A stretch of DNA of 64,000 nt from Notamacropus eugenii (Eukaryota > Chordata > Mammalia > Diprotodontia > Macropodidae). Positions 41,994 through 51,789 of this stretch are shown piece after piece. The notes beneath the pieces were generated by a model. The model had not been told where the DNA came from. It was given only the letters and a program-made list of their open reading frames with translations, and did no database searches. Positions within the stretch are counted from its first letter, which is position 1; the number at the start of each line of letters is the position of its first letter. The stretch lies in the NCBI RefSeq assembly GCF_028372415.1, contig NC_092872.1, forward strand, positions 519,560,224-519,624,223, in the 5' to 3' direction. A program made the position numbers and the translations under genes.

Positions 41994-42028
41994 CACACAC
42001 ACACATGCACACGCACACACACACACAT
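41994..42028 (+). repeat. CA repeat in the HAL1 3'UTR
   Basis: Same location as in copy A, slightly different length. Confidence 0.85.
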
Positions 42029-42804
42029 AGAGACAGAATGCACAGAGTGAATTGAAGAGGATGGGATCATATCTTAAAAAAATGAAATCAAGCAGTGAGA
42101 GAGAAATATATTGGGAGGAGAAAGGGAGAAATGGAATGGGGCAAATTATCTCTCATAAAAGAGGCAAGCAAAAGACTTATTAGTGGAGGGATAAAGAGGG
42201 GAAGTGAGAGAAAAACATGAAGTTTACTCTCATCACATTCCACTAAAGGAAGGAATAAAATGCACACTCATTTTGGTATGAAAACCTATCTTACAATACA
42301 GGAAAGTGGGGGATAAGAGGATAAGCAGGGTGGGGGGGATGATGGAAGGGAGGGCATGGGGAGGAGGGAGCAAATTGAGGTCAACACTCATGGGAAGGGA
42401 CAGGATCAAAAGAGAGAACAGAAGTAATGGGGGACAGGATAGGATGGAGGGAAATATAATTAGTTCTTACACAACACTACTATTACAGAAGTCATTTGCA
42501 AAACTACACAGATTTGGCCTATATTGAATTACTTGCCTTCCAAAGGGAAGGGGTGGGGAGGGAGGGAGGAAGAGAAGTTGGAACTCAAAGTTTTAGGAAC
42601 AACTGTCGAGTACTGTTCTTGCCACTAGGAAATAAGAAATACAGGTAAAGGGGTATAGGATGGAGACAAGGGAAGAGAGGGATGATAGAAGAGAGGGCAG
42701 ATTGGCACACAGGGGCAATTAGAAAGCTCGGTGTTTTGGGGTGGGGGGAGGGGACATAAGGCGAGAAAATTTGGAACCCGAAATTTTGTGAAAATGAATG
42801 TTAA

Positions 42805-42864
42805 AAGTTAAATAAATAAATAAATAGAGATAGATAGATAGATAGATAGATAAATAAATAAAAG
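42805..42864 (+). repeat. AAAT/GATA microsatellite at the HAL1 3' end
   Basis: AATAAATAAATAAATAGAGA is followed by several GATA units and AAATAAATAAA. It probably grew from the poly-A tail after insertion. Confidence 0.85.
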
Positions 42865-42876
42865 AAAAAAATTTGG

Positions 42877-43216
42877 AATATTGGAGTTTTGATGCATGCT
42901 TTCAGTGCCTTCTTGAGATTATTTTCCCAGTTGTCTGTTGCCCCTGAGCACTGAGTAAAGGTCTCAACAAGGACCCTTCTCCAGATGTCCTTTTAACTTT
43001 TCTTGAAACACTTTCCCAGTAGTTCAGCTTACCTTCCTCCTTCCACTATGGCAGCTGGACAGGTACTGTTGGCCTCCTACATAAGCCCTCTCCTCCTCCC
43101 ACAGTGGGTTCCTCAATTATCCCAAGAAAACATCCACCCAACATACTCACACATGTGATGTGTTGTCTGTCCATTTCAGGATAGCCTCCCTATTATTCTC
43201 CCTCTATTTAAGTCTT
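42877..43216. other. No recognisable feature
   Basis: Unassigned pyrimidine-rich sequence. Confidence 0.35.
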
Positions 43217-43230
43217 ACTCATCCTATCAG

Positions 43231-43539
43231 GGCAGCTAGGTGGTACACTGGATAGAGCACCAGTGCAGGAGTAAGGAAGATCTGAGTTCAAATCTCACCT
43301 CAGACACTTGACACTCACTAGCTATGTGACCTTGGGCAAGTCACTTAACCCCAATTTGCCTCATCCTGAGTCATCTCCAGTCATCCTGATGAATATCTGG
43401 TCACTGGATTCAGATGGCTCTGGAGGAGAAGTGAGGCTGGTGACCTGCACAGCCCTACTTCACTCAAAACAAAGTCAAGTACAAGTCATGTCATCATTTC
43501 TCTGATGGTCTCCTTCAGCAACGAAGGACGAACACACAC
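43231..43539 (+). mobile_element. Complete composite MAR1/WSINE-type SINE with perfect TSD
   Basis: This 309-bp copy has a tRNA-like 5' module (GGCAGCTAGGTGGTACACTG, GAGTTCAAATCTCACC, GGGCAAGTCACTTAACCCC) fused to a second module (TCATCTCCAGTCATCCTGAT, GGCTCTGGAGGAGAAGTGAG, CAGCAACGAAGGACGAACAC). ACTCATCCTATCAG is duplicated perfectly (43217-43230, 43540-43553). It acts as the reference for the partial copies at 5572, 32612, 33216, 63037 and 63785. Confidence 0.9.
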
Positions 43540-43553
43540 ACTCATCCTATCAG

Positions 43554-43794
43554 TAAAAACTCAAATCTACATCCTCCACATCTGCTTTCTGCACTAGTTG
43601 TTTCAGAACCTGGCATTAAACATTTGGCCTACTGGCCAGACATGGCTTACCTAAGCATGGTTTATGATCATTCTGAGATTTGTGACAGGAAAAATTATTG
43701 TATCTAATTAGTTAGCATGAGGGAAGGCTGGAAGGGTAGTGAGGACTTACCACCTACCTGCTACTCCTGTTGTGTAACTGACTCCTGCTGAAGG
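43554..43794. other. No recognisable feature
   Basis: Unassigned short stretch upstream of the L2. Confidence 0.35.
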
Positions 43795-43910
43795 TCATAC
43801 TAATTAGTCTTCCTGCCTAGAATCTCTCTCTTCTTCAATCTAACCTTCATACAATTGTCCAAGTGATATTTCCAAAGCACAAATCTGATGATGTCATTCT
43901 CCTGCTCACA

Positions 43911-44103
43911 AATCCGGGGGTTGTGATCTTGGTATTTTGGAGTTTTTTATAATTTGATAACTTTTTCAATATAATTGTTATTTCTTTGTAATTCTGTGCG
44001 TTTTTATTTAGTGCATTTAAAAATATTTTTCTGAGAAGGGATTCATAGGCTTCACCAGACAGCTTCAGAGTTCCATGACACAAAAACAATTAAGAACCCC
44101 TGC
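43911..44103 (+). mobile_element. hAT-like MITE within L2
   Basis: TTTGATAACTTTTTCAATAT, TTTTATTTAGTGCATTTAAA, GAGAAGGGATTCATAGGCTT and the 3' end AATTAAGAACCCCTG. It is the best preserved copy of the family also seen at 2175 and 3946. Confidence 0.65.
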
Positions 44104-44167
44104 TCTACTGTTTAGCATTTGAAATCCTTCCCAATCTAACTCCAGCCTACCTCTGCAGATTTAATAC

Positions 44168-44408
44168 ATATTTGTTGTTGTTGTTGTTGTTCAGTCCTGT
44201 TTGACTCTTCGTGACCCCAAATGGGGTTTTCTGGGCAAAGACACTGGAGTGATTTGCCACTTCCTTCTCCAGTTCATTTTACAGATGAGTGAACTGAGGC
44301 AAACAGGGTTAAGTGACTTGCCCAGGGTCACACAGATAATAACTGTCTGCAGCCAAATTTGAACTCAGGAAGATGTCTTCCTGACTCTGTGACCAGCATT
44401 CTATTTAT
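44168..44408 (-). mobile_element. Complete antisense SINE with RTE-like tail within L2
   Basis: TTCAGTCCTGTTTGACTCTT, GACCCCAAATGGGGTTTTCT, GGTTAAGTGACTTGCCCAGG and TTTGAACTCAGGAAGATGTC occur in reversed order. A TTG run marks the 3' end. Confidence 0.87.
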
Positions 44409-44959
44409 TCTATATGCTAGCCAAACTGGCCTGTTTTCTGTTCTTCACACATGATATCACATTTCCTGCTGTGCATTTGTTCAAGTTGATGTCCATTACT
44501 GGAATGTTCTCCCTCCCTGCCTCTGCCTCTTAGAATTTCTGGTTTCCTTTAAAGCTCAGTCTAGGTGGCACCTCCTACTTAAGCCTTTCCTGACCCACGC
44601 CCCCCACTCCCTCACCCCCCACCCTTTCACCCCCTCACTCTCCCCACTCCCGCCCTGGTTGCTAGAGCTTTTCCTCACTCTACAAAAGAATTATCTTTTA
44701 CTAACTTTTCCAAATCTTTTCTATTCATCTAGGTGAGAACACACTATTTTCTCCATAGAAGGTAAGCTCCCTGAGTCCAGAGACTTTGTCTTTGAATCTC
44801 TAGGGCTTAGCACAGTAGTTGGAACACAGCTGGCACTTAATAAATATTTTTTGATTGACTGGATTGATTAGTCATTATAAAATAATTTTGTGGGCTTAGA
44901 ACAACATGTATTTCTGGTCACATTGACACATTGTTGAAAAAAAACCTGAGACTCTTCTG

Positions 44960-45234
44960 ATCTGTTTTGTCACTAACTCTCCATGGAACCAGAAGAAATC
45001 CTTCTCTATGGACCTCATTTTCCTCATTTGTAAAACTAGAAGAGAGCAGCTAGGTCGTGCAGTGGATAGAGTACCAGCCCTGGAATCAGAAGGACCTGAG
45101 TTTAAATCCAGCCGCAGACAATTACTACTTGTGTGATTCTGGGTAAGTCACTTAACCCTGATTGTTTCCAACAAAACCAAACAAAATAAAATAATATGAG
45201 AGGGTTGTATTAGATGGTCTTTAAGGGGTCTTGA
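44960..45234 (+). mobile_element. MIR-like SINE carrying an inserted MAR1 SINE
   Basis: The older copy supplies CTTCTCTATGGACCTCATTT and, after the insertion, GGGTTGTATTAGATGGTCTT. The MAR1-type copy is at about 45043-45190: GCAGCTAGGTCGTGCAGTGG, GGACCTGAGTTTAAATCC, GGGTAAGTCACTTAACCC and an A-rich CAAAACCAAACAAAATAAAA tail. Confidence 0.72.
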
Positions 45235-45560
45235 ATTTTTACATTCTATGGCCTGTCCATGTCTGACATTCTAGGTTCTAAGGTCTTTCTCAGTTCTACT
45301 GTTCATATTCAGTGTTCTAAGATCTCTTCCACCTCTAATATTCTGTGTTCTAAGATCCTTTTCAGTTCTGACATTCTATATCTTATGTTTTTAATTTCCT
45401 TCCACCTCTGACTTTCTATGTTCAAAGACTTTTTCTGGCTCTAATATTCTTGTCCTAAAGTCTCTTCCAACTCCCAAATTTTCACATTCAACATTCTAAG
45501 ATCTTTTCTATCCCTATTGATCAGTAGAATAAGATCAATTTTAGCTCTGACGCTGTGTCC
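45235..45560 (+). repeat. Degenerate ~33-bp tandem array grown from a SINE tail
   Basis: About nine units follow a TCTAAGRTCTCTTCCARCTC then TGACATTCTATGT pattern: clear units begin near 45281, 45320, 45353, 45425 and 45458. The array starts exactly where the CR1-type tail of the SINE at 44960-45234 would end. Confidence 0.75.
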
Positions 45561-45905
45561 AATCTGCCATCTTAACACCTAGGTGACATTGGACAGGTCA
45601 CTTAAACCTCTCTAAGCTTCACCTCTCTCATCTGGCTTCTAGGGCCTCTTCCCACTCTAAAGTGCAATTTTATGTAATCTTAGGGGAGCCAAGAGATGTG
45701 GGTTTCTTTTCTACTTCTGACCAGCTCTTGTGATTTGATCAAACCATTTCCTGTCTCTTGAGTCTGTTTCCTTCTCTTTAAAACAAGGAGAATGATACTT
45801 GCAGTCTAGCAGAGAAGATACAGCCTCAGAATCATGAAGACTTGTTTTTAAATCCTTCCTCTGCTTCCCTATACAAACTATGTGGCCAAGGAGCAGTTTC
45901 TTAAC
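45561..45905 (+). mobile_element. SINE fragments after the array
   Basis: CCAATCTGCCATCTTAACAC, GACAGGTCACTTAAACCTCT and GGGCCTCTTCCCACTCTAAA (to about 45680), then a second partial head (CAGAATCATGAAGACTTGTT, GTTTTTAAATCCTTCC) near 45800-45905. Confidence 0.5.
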
Positions 45906-46015
45906 TGGGGCCAGGCCTCTAAGACTATAAACGGAGAAACAATTTCCCATCTGCATTGGTAAGAATAGTTCCTCACCAGGAGCTCCCTATAACATGAAAT
46001 CATGGTTCCAGACAT

Positions 46016-46276
46016 TGTCATCATCATCATCATCACAACAATGACAAAAACTGATTTACCTAACACTGTAAGGTTTGCAAAGCACTTTACAAATATTATT
46101 TCATTTTATGATTTTATGTTCACAGGAATCCTAGAAGACAGGTGCTATTACCATCATCCCCATTTTATAGATGAGGAAATAGAGGCAAGCGGAGAGTAAG
46201 CGATTTGCTGGGGGTTGCACAGCTAGTAAGTTTTCCTGATTCCAGACCTAACTCTCTATCCACTGGGCCGCCAAGT
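46016..46276 (-). mobile_element. Near full-length MIR3-like SINE, antisense
   Basis: GGTTTGCAAAGCACTTTACA, GCTATTACCATCATCCCCAT, TTATAGATGAGGAAATAGAG, TTGCACAGCTAGTAAG and TCTATCCACTGGGCCGCC. A short TCA run lies at its 3' end (46018-46035). Confidence 0.82.
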
Positions 46277-46319
46277 TACTTAGATAGACAGACTAACAGG
46301 GAAAGAGAGAGACAGAGAA

Positions 46320-46560
46320 ATATGTGTCCTTCCAACTTCACAGAATTATTATGAATCAAGAACATTATTAAACTCTAAAGCACTTTAGAAATGTGAGCTA
46401 GTATTACTACTGACGTGAACCTTAGGTCAATTAACCACTACAAGCCTCAGTTTCCTCAGTTGTAAAATAAAGGTAATAATACTTGCCCTATCCTACCTCA
46501 CTCATTAGGTTGCTGTAAGGCTCAAATGAGTTCATATTTTTAAAAATCAGCTGTTATTTT
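46320..46560 (+). mobile_element. Two MIR-type 3' fragments
   Basis: AAACTCTAAAGCACTTTAGA (46365-46400) and TTTCCTCAGTTGTAAAATAA with TTAGGTTGCTGTAAGGCTCA (46450-46530). Confidence 0.5.
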
Positions 46561-46784
46561 TCATCATTCATCCAGTCATTGTCATTCAACAAATACTTAA
46601 AAGATCTGATTATATGCCTTTAGTGAACACAGAACGAATGAGGTCAGTCAGGCACTTTACTGATGGAGTAAGTCTACAGTCTAGTAGGAGGGGTGAGCTG
46701 AAAACACGGACGTAAATAAGAACAAAACACAACAGAATGTTATAAGTGCATGAGAGAAAAAGGCGTATCTGTTCCTTCCTGAAC
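46561..46784. other. No recognisable feature
   Basis: Contains a possible fragment of the unclassified repeat family (CATTCAACAAATACTTAAAA); otherwise unassigned. Confidence 0.3.
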
Positions 46785-46985
46785 AATGAGTAGTATAGCA
46801 CAATGGAAAGAGTCTGAACTTTGACCCTGACTAGCTAATTTACCTAGCACTTCCCTATTTTAAATTTCAGTTTCCTCATCTGCAAAATGGGGATAATCAT
46901 TATTACACTACCTACCTAACTGGGCTACTGAGAGAAGACTGCTTTCTAAATGTTACATAGCTCTATAAATGGGAGACATTACGAT
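46785..46985 (+). mobile_element. MIR SINE
   Basis: GTAGTATAGCACAATGGAAA, TTTCCTCATCTGCAAAATGG, GGGCTACTGAGAGAAGACTG, TGTTACATAGCTCTATAAAT. Confidence 0.7.
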
Positions 46986-47029
46986 GACTGACACATGTCC
47001 ATTCCCCTGCATGCAAAACTGGCTGTTCA

Positions 47030-47195
47030 GTTTCCCAAGTAATCTGGATTCAAATTCCAGTCTTCCATTGATTAGCTATGTGACTTTCTGTAAGTGACTT
47101 CTCTTCTCTTGCCTACAACAATAAAATAAAAGGGTTCCATGAGATAATCTCCAAGGTCTCCTCCTCCTCTCCGAAGCTATCATGCTGTGATCTCT
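47030..47195 (+). mobile_element. SINE with CR1-type tail
   Basis: GGATTCAAATTCCAGTCTTC, GTGACTTTCTGTAAGTGACT and tail TTCCATGAGATAATCTCCAA. Confidence 0.55.
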
Positions 47196-47860
47196 GAGGA
47201 GCACAGTGGGGCCCCAGGAATGCCTTCCTGCCCTGCCCCACCCAGAATACTTAATGTGACACCTGGGCTGCCAGCTGTAGAGGGAAAAGGGGTAGGGGCA
47301 GGGGCAGGGGTGGGAGTGGGAGTGGGGGTGGGGGAGAGAATGGAGATGGAAAAGAATAGGGAACAGGTTCCTCTTTCCTCTCCATTAAATTTCTGTGTTG
47401 TCTATTTTTCAAAAACTTCACTGGAAGGTAACAGGATGTGGTTGTGCTACTCTCCTAGTTTTACTTCCATGGCTTGAAGTAATATTTGTAAAGCCAATGT
47501 CTTCATTCTTGTCTGCTTATTTTCTGGTATACAATTAATTATCTATGACCAAAAAACAAAAGTAAAAAAGCTTTTTTTAAGAAAAAGCTTTAAAAATTTG
47601 TTTTTTAAAAACCAAAGATTCAGCTTTGGCAATAAATATTTAAACAGAACCTCAATTCACCAATTTGATAATTACTCTTCTCTGAATTGGATTTGAATGG
47701 ATCTTAGGGCTTTAGACATGCAGCAAAGCCTGTGAAAGATATTTGGCGTTGGAAGGACATTACAAAAGGATTTTAATTTAAACAACTGAAAACATTCAAG
47801 GGAGACACCCTCACCTGATGGAAAAAGACAGCCCTAAGTACAGTGGTGAGAACATTGGAT
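47196..47860. other. No recognisable gene; G-rich simple sequence
   Basis: A GGGGCAGGGGTGGGAGTGGG-type tract runs from about 47288 to 47340. The 96-codon frame across it is Gly/Val-rich because of the tract and is not called a gene. Confidence 0.4.
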
Positions 47861-47864
47861 CCTA

Positions 47865-48265
47865 GATTCTCTCCTCTGGATATGCTACTAAAAAGCTGAG
47901 TGAGTCTCTTCCCTTTCTTACTTTTCAGTTTCCCTCACCTATAAACTAAAAATCATAACAATCACATCAGCCTCTTAGGAGCTTTGTAAATTTTAAAATT
48001 CTGTAGAAATATCAGCTAATAAAACAATAATATTCAAAAACTAGATGATCTCTGAAGTCGTTCCCAGTGATTGCTCTAGCTCTAACTGGGAGGGATCCAG
48101 TTAACTCCTAGCTCAATTCTGTGCTCTAAGGTCCTTTCCAGATTTAACATCCTGTGTTCTAAGATCTCTCCCAGTCAGCTCTACCATTCTATGTTCTCAG
48201 GTCTCTTCTCAGTATTAATATTCTATATCTTAAGGTCCCTTCCAGCTCTGATAATATATGGTCCC
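47865..48265 (+). repeat. SINE ending in a second ~33-bp tail array
   Basis: A decayed SINE (TTTCAGTTTCCCTCACCTAT, CTAGATGATCTCTGAAGTCG) leads into units ending CTGTGCTCTA, CTGTGTTCTA, CTATGTTCTC and CTATATCTTA between about 48109 and 48265, each starting AGGTCYYTTCC or AGATCTCTCCC. Confidence 0.65.
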
Positions 48266-48719
48266 CAAATGACTTCATCTCTCTCAAAATTATCCTTAAA
48301 ATGTTATGTTATTCCACTCTAGTAAAATGAAAATACAGTGATAATTTTACTGCCTTTTAAGCATCCAAACAGCTAAATGCATTCATCTTTATGTGCATGA
48401 CCTCCATTGGAATCAGAGCCTCTGAAAATTAAGAGGAGTCATGCAGACAGGAAAATCAGACTAATTACAGTTCATTTAAGTGAAACTAATATAGTATCAT
48501 GTTCTGTACCACGCTGATTGATAGAAAACTATTTTAAGGAATACATTCTCAGCTTTTGTAAGTTAAAATTTTAATGTAGCTTTCATAGGGATAGTAAGCT
48601 TTGCAGTGGTCTTTTACCAACTTCACACATATTGAAACTGTATTTACACAGTAGAATGAGATCATTAGGAAGTTAAAAAAATAAAAATAAATGGAGTTGC
48701 TGACTTAGTGATCATGGGA
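48266..48719. other. No recognisable feature
   Basis: AT-rich unassigned sequence. Confidence 0.35.
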
Positions 48720-48955
48720 TAGCCTATTAGCAAGAATCCTGGCCTGAAACCCAGGAGACCAAGATTCTGATATGTTCCATCAGTAGTTTATTTGAGTAGG
48801 TCCTTCACCCCACCCCTCTCTCTGTGCTTCAGTTTTGTTTTGGTTTGGGTTTTTGGGGGTTGTTGTTTTTTTTTTTTTTTGGTAAAACCAGGAGGTTGAA
48901 CTATGTGATCTCTAAGATTCCTTTCAACCTAATATTCTATAATCACTAGTATATT
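48720..48955 (+). mobile_element. SINE with CR1-type tail and an internal T-rich run
   Basis: GAATCCTGGCCTGAAACCCA, CTTCACCCCACCCC, then a long T/G run at 48833-48882 and the tail AACTATGTGATCTCTAAGAT and AACCTAATATTCTATAATCA. Confidence 0.55.
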
Positions 48956-49049
48956 AGAAATGTTTGATTTTGAACTTGATACCAGACATCATTGCTATTT
49001 CCCATCTTTTCCTTTTTCCCTTCTAAAAATGAAGAACTCTTTCTTTCTG

Positions 49050-49262
49050 AGAGGCAAGATGGCCCCAGATGGGGAATGAGAAGAGTTCTCTCAGCTTTGC
49101 TACTTCTTGGCTGTGTGATGTTAACAAGCCACTTACTTTCTCTTAGTCTGTTTCCTCAGTCTGTGAAATGGGGATTAAAAATATTGGCATTTGTGCTACA
49201 TTTTAGGGATTTGTAAGGAAAGCAGTTGGTAAACTGTGAAGTCATATAAAACTGAGCTTTGG
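49050..49262 (+). mobile_element. MIR SINE
   Basis: CTTGGCTGTGTGATGTTAAC, GTTTCCTCAGTCTGTGAAAT, GGGATTTGTAAGGAAAGCAG. Confidence 0.6.
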
Positions 49263-49399
49263 TTATCTTACCTTTCAAAAATTGCTCAGCTATTGTAAGA
49301 ATTATTACGATAAAAAGGGGGGGAATAAAAGACATGAAATGTTCTTAGTAAACCATAAAATGCTCTATTAATGTTGGTTATCAGCTCTCATAATAATAC

Positions 49400-50138
49400 T
49401 ATCACCACATATTTGCCAAGGTCTGTCAATTTGACCTTGGTAACATCTCTCTTATATGCCTCCTCCTTTCCTCGGTCATTACCACCACCTCATGGCTGGA
49501 CTGTCACTGGTTGGTCTCCCTGCCTAGCTCGAGTCTCTCTCTCCCTACTTGTCTATTCACCATTTCACTGCCAAAAAGATTTTCTTAAAGCAGATGTCTG
49601 ACCGTGTCATCTCCTTGCTGCCCACTCCCTCCCCTCAATTCAATCAATTCCAGTCCCTACCCATCACTTAAAGGATTAAATATAAAATCTTCTGTTTAAC
49701 ATTTAAAGCCTCTCCTTTCCCCAACACCTTTCCAATCTTCTTACACCTTTCTCCTCTACGCATATTTTGCAATCCAGTGACACTGGTCTCTTTGCGTGCT
49801 CCTGGGACTAGACACTCCATCCTCTAACTCCATGCAATTCCCCATGCCTAGAAGGCTTTCCCTCCTCATCGCTGCCTCCTGGCTTCCTTCAAAACTCAAC
49901 CACAGTCCCCTTCAACCAGAAGCTTTCCCCAATCCCCCTTAGAGCTAGACCTTTCCTTCTGCGATTATCTCTAATTTATCCAGCCTATATTTTGCTCATA
50001 CCAGTTTTTCTCCCCCAATTGGACTGTGAGTTCCTTGAGGTCAGGTACTGGCTTTTCTTTGAATTCAGCACAACAAAGCACAGTGCCTTGGCACATAGCA
50101 GGGGTTTAATAAATACTTGTTGCCTTAACTAAAGAAAG
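49400..50138 (+). mobile_element. Long L2 LINE 3' part
   Basis: TTGGTCTCCCTGCCTAGCTC, GCAGATGTCTGACCGTGTCA, AACATTTAAAGCCTCTCC, AGTGACACTGGTCTCTTTGC, AAGGCTTTCCCTCCTCATCG, GAAGCTTTCCCCAATCCCC, ACTGTGAGTTCCTTGAGGTC and GGTTTAATAAATACTTGTTG. About 740 bp, sense, covering the ORF2 C-terminus to the 3' end; frames are broken. Confidence 0.88.
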
Positions 50139-50159
50139 GGGGAAGAACAAGAAAGATAT

Positions 50160-50400
50160 TGAGCCGCTCCCCAATCGGTAAGTACCCAGTCCATTTCCAA
50201 AGTTTTGCTATCACAAAAGAAAAAAAAAAAAGCTTCAGTGAATATTCTGGTCTACCCAGTACCTTCCTTTCTGACTTTGATCTCTAAGGTCCTACTGTAC
50301 TCAGTAATGGGATTACTGGGTTGAAGGGTATGAAGAGTTAAATGTCTTTTCTCACATAATAGCACAAGCCTTTTTCAAATGCATCCACAGACCCCAGGAA
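50160..50400 (-). mobile_element. Antisense L1 ORF2 C-terminal fragment
   Basis: CTCCCCAATCGGTAAGTACC, TCCATTTCCAAAGTTTTGCT and GTAATGGGATTACTGGGTTG are the reverse complement of the L1 ORF2 C-terminal region. Confidence 0.6.
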
Positions 50401-51110
50401 CCTTTTGAATGCCCCAATCCCCAGTAAGCCAGATAAGGACTCCCACCAGGTTAAAGTAAAGCTTTCTTGATGTCACAGAGTTGGGGGCTGTATACTTATG
50501 TCTCAATAATTCCATCAAGGTTTATCAGTCTACCTGGCCCCTCCCCGTGGAGGAGAAGGTACAGTCTTGGCAACCACTCTCCTCGGCCTTCTTTGTCATT
50601 CCATTTGAAGCCAATGGCTTGAAGGACCAAGACAAGTAGAAGCTCAATGCTCTGTACCAAGGTCTGGAAGTGAGAAATTAGACACGATAAGGAAGCAGTG
50701 GCCTCAGCCTCCAAGAACTTTAGAAGATCCCCAAAGTCCCCTTGAGAGTTTCGACTGAGGTATTCCACCCCTTCCTCATCTGCCTCGAATTAAGCCTTAT
50801 TTTTTCAAAGCAATTTTTGGAACCAACTTTAATTTTTTAAAATTTAATTGCATTGTTTGCTATTGATTTGATTACTGGTATTGTCCTCCCTTTGTGCTCC
50901 CAGCAGCCCTAAGAAATGTCCTGTATGTGGTTGCAGCTCCAATTATAGGTTAAATAGGCTTTTGAAAATCCCAGGAGTCTGACCATAAGCTGTAACCCTG
51001 TTTCAATGGGAAAGTAAGAAAATGTGTCCTTAGTTCCAAACACTTGACTTAAACAAGGGAGCTTTGGGGATACCACACATAGGAACTGGGAATTGCTTGG
51101 AGAATTCAGG
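50401..51110. other. Unassigned; includes a 90-codon reverse frame
   Basis: The frame at 50496-50768 (-) is Leu/Glu-rich (FLEAEATASLSCLISHFQTL, later KWNDKEGRGEWLPRL) without a domain I recognise. It could be a remnant of a retroelement or of a processed pseudogene. I do not call a functional gene. Confidence 0.3.
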
Positions 51111-51240
51111 TCCTACAGTCAGCATGGCACTGGGAATCAGGAGACTGGGTCCAAGTTCTAATACTTTTTATCTACATGGCCTTAGGCGAGTTAGCTTCTC
51201 TAAAGCTTGCATTCTGAAATTCCCAACCATTAACTAAAGT
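51111..51240 (+). mobile_element. SINE fragment
   Basis: CAGCATGGCACTGGGAATCA, GGTCCAAGTTCTAATAC and GGCCTTAGGCGAGTTAGC give a head and core. Confidence 0.55.
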
Positions 51241-51789
51241 TGCTAATGCTCAGGAGTCATTTATGACAGCCATAGGAGATAAAGGCCTTCTAGATTCAAA
51301 ACCAGAGCTGAGACTTCCTCTTAAGTGACAAGTGGTAAGGGAGAGTTCCCAAAGGTCCCAGAATGGCAGAACTAGACGGCAGCTTTGCGCACGTGAAAAA
51401 GAATGTTCGAGCTGGAAGGGGACCTTAGAACATAAGAGCATCAGAACAGGGGGAGAGCTTAGAATCAGAGCTCTGACTAGGAATCTTTGTATCCACAGCA
51501 AATAACATGCAATGCATTCTCACCTGGGGGAGGTGGAGTGAGGAGAGGGGGACACTCTGTCCTATAGGAAGGGAAACAGAGACTTCAGGCCCTGGTGAGA
51601 GGCAGCTGCCTGGGGGGAACTACTACTCCAGGATGGGATGGGGAACTGGGATGAGGAAGAATCATGCCAGACTAATGTCTGGGAGATTTCTATTTTAAAT
51701 AATTTTCTCTTGTTAACCAGGTATCAACCTAAAGGACTGACAGGACACTAACAAAGCACCAGTCACTTTGCCATGATTATGGTTGCGCT
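51241..51789. other. Mostly unassigned; short reversed tail units
   Basis: TCGAGCTGGAAGGGGACCTT and GAACATAAGAGCATCAGAAC at about 51395-51480 are reversed units of the ~33-bp SINE-tail repeat. The rest is not recognised. Confidence 0.4.

Larger units (their letters stand above)
40099..42864 (+). mobile_element. Full-length HAL1 retrotransposon, copy B
   Basis: It begins GGGGCGGAGCCAAGATGGCA and ends with TTAAAAGTTAAATAAATAAA and a GATA/AAAT-rich tail. AAAAGAATTTGG (40087-40098) and AAAAAAATTTGG (42865-42876) form a probable 12-bp TSD with one mismatch. Structure: 5'UTR with one monomer, intact ORF1, ~1-kb 3'UTR with a CA repeat and G-rich tract, no ORF2. It is about 150 bp shorter than copy A, the size of one 5'UTR monomer. 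Confidence 0.9.
43795..44872 (+). mobile_element. L2 LINE, split by a MITE and a SINE
   Basis: Left: TCCAAAGCACAAATCTGATG, ATGTCATTCTCCTGCTC. Middle: GCATTTGAAATCCTTCCCAA, CTCCAGCCTACCTCTGCAG. Right: CATTACTGGAATGTTCTCCC, TAAAGCTCAGTCTAGGTGGC, CTTAGCACAGTAGTTGGAAC and TTAATAAATATTTTTTGATT. Together these give the ordered ORF2 C-terminus and 3'UTR of L2. Confidence 0.85.
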
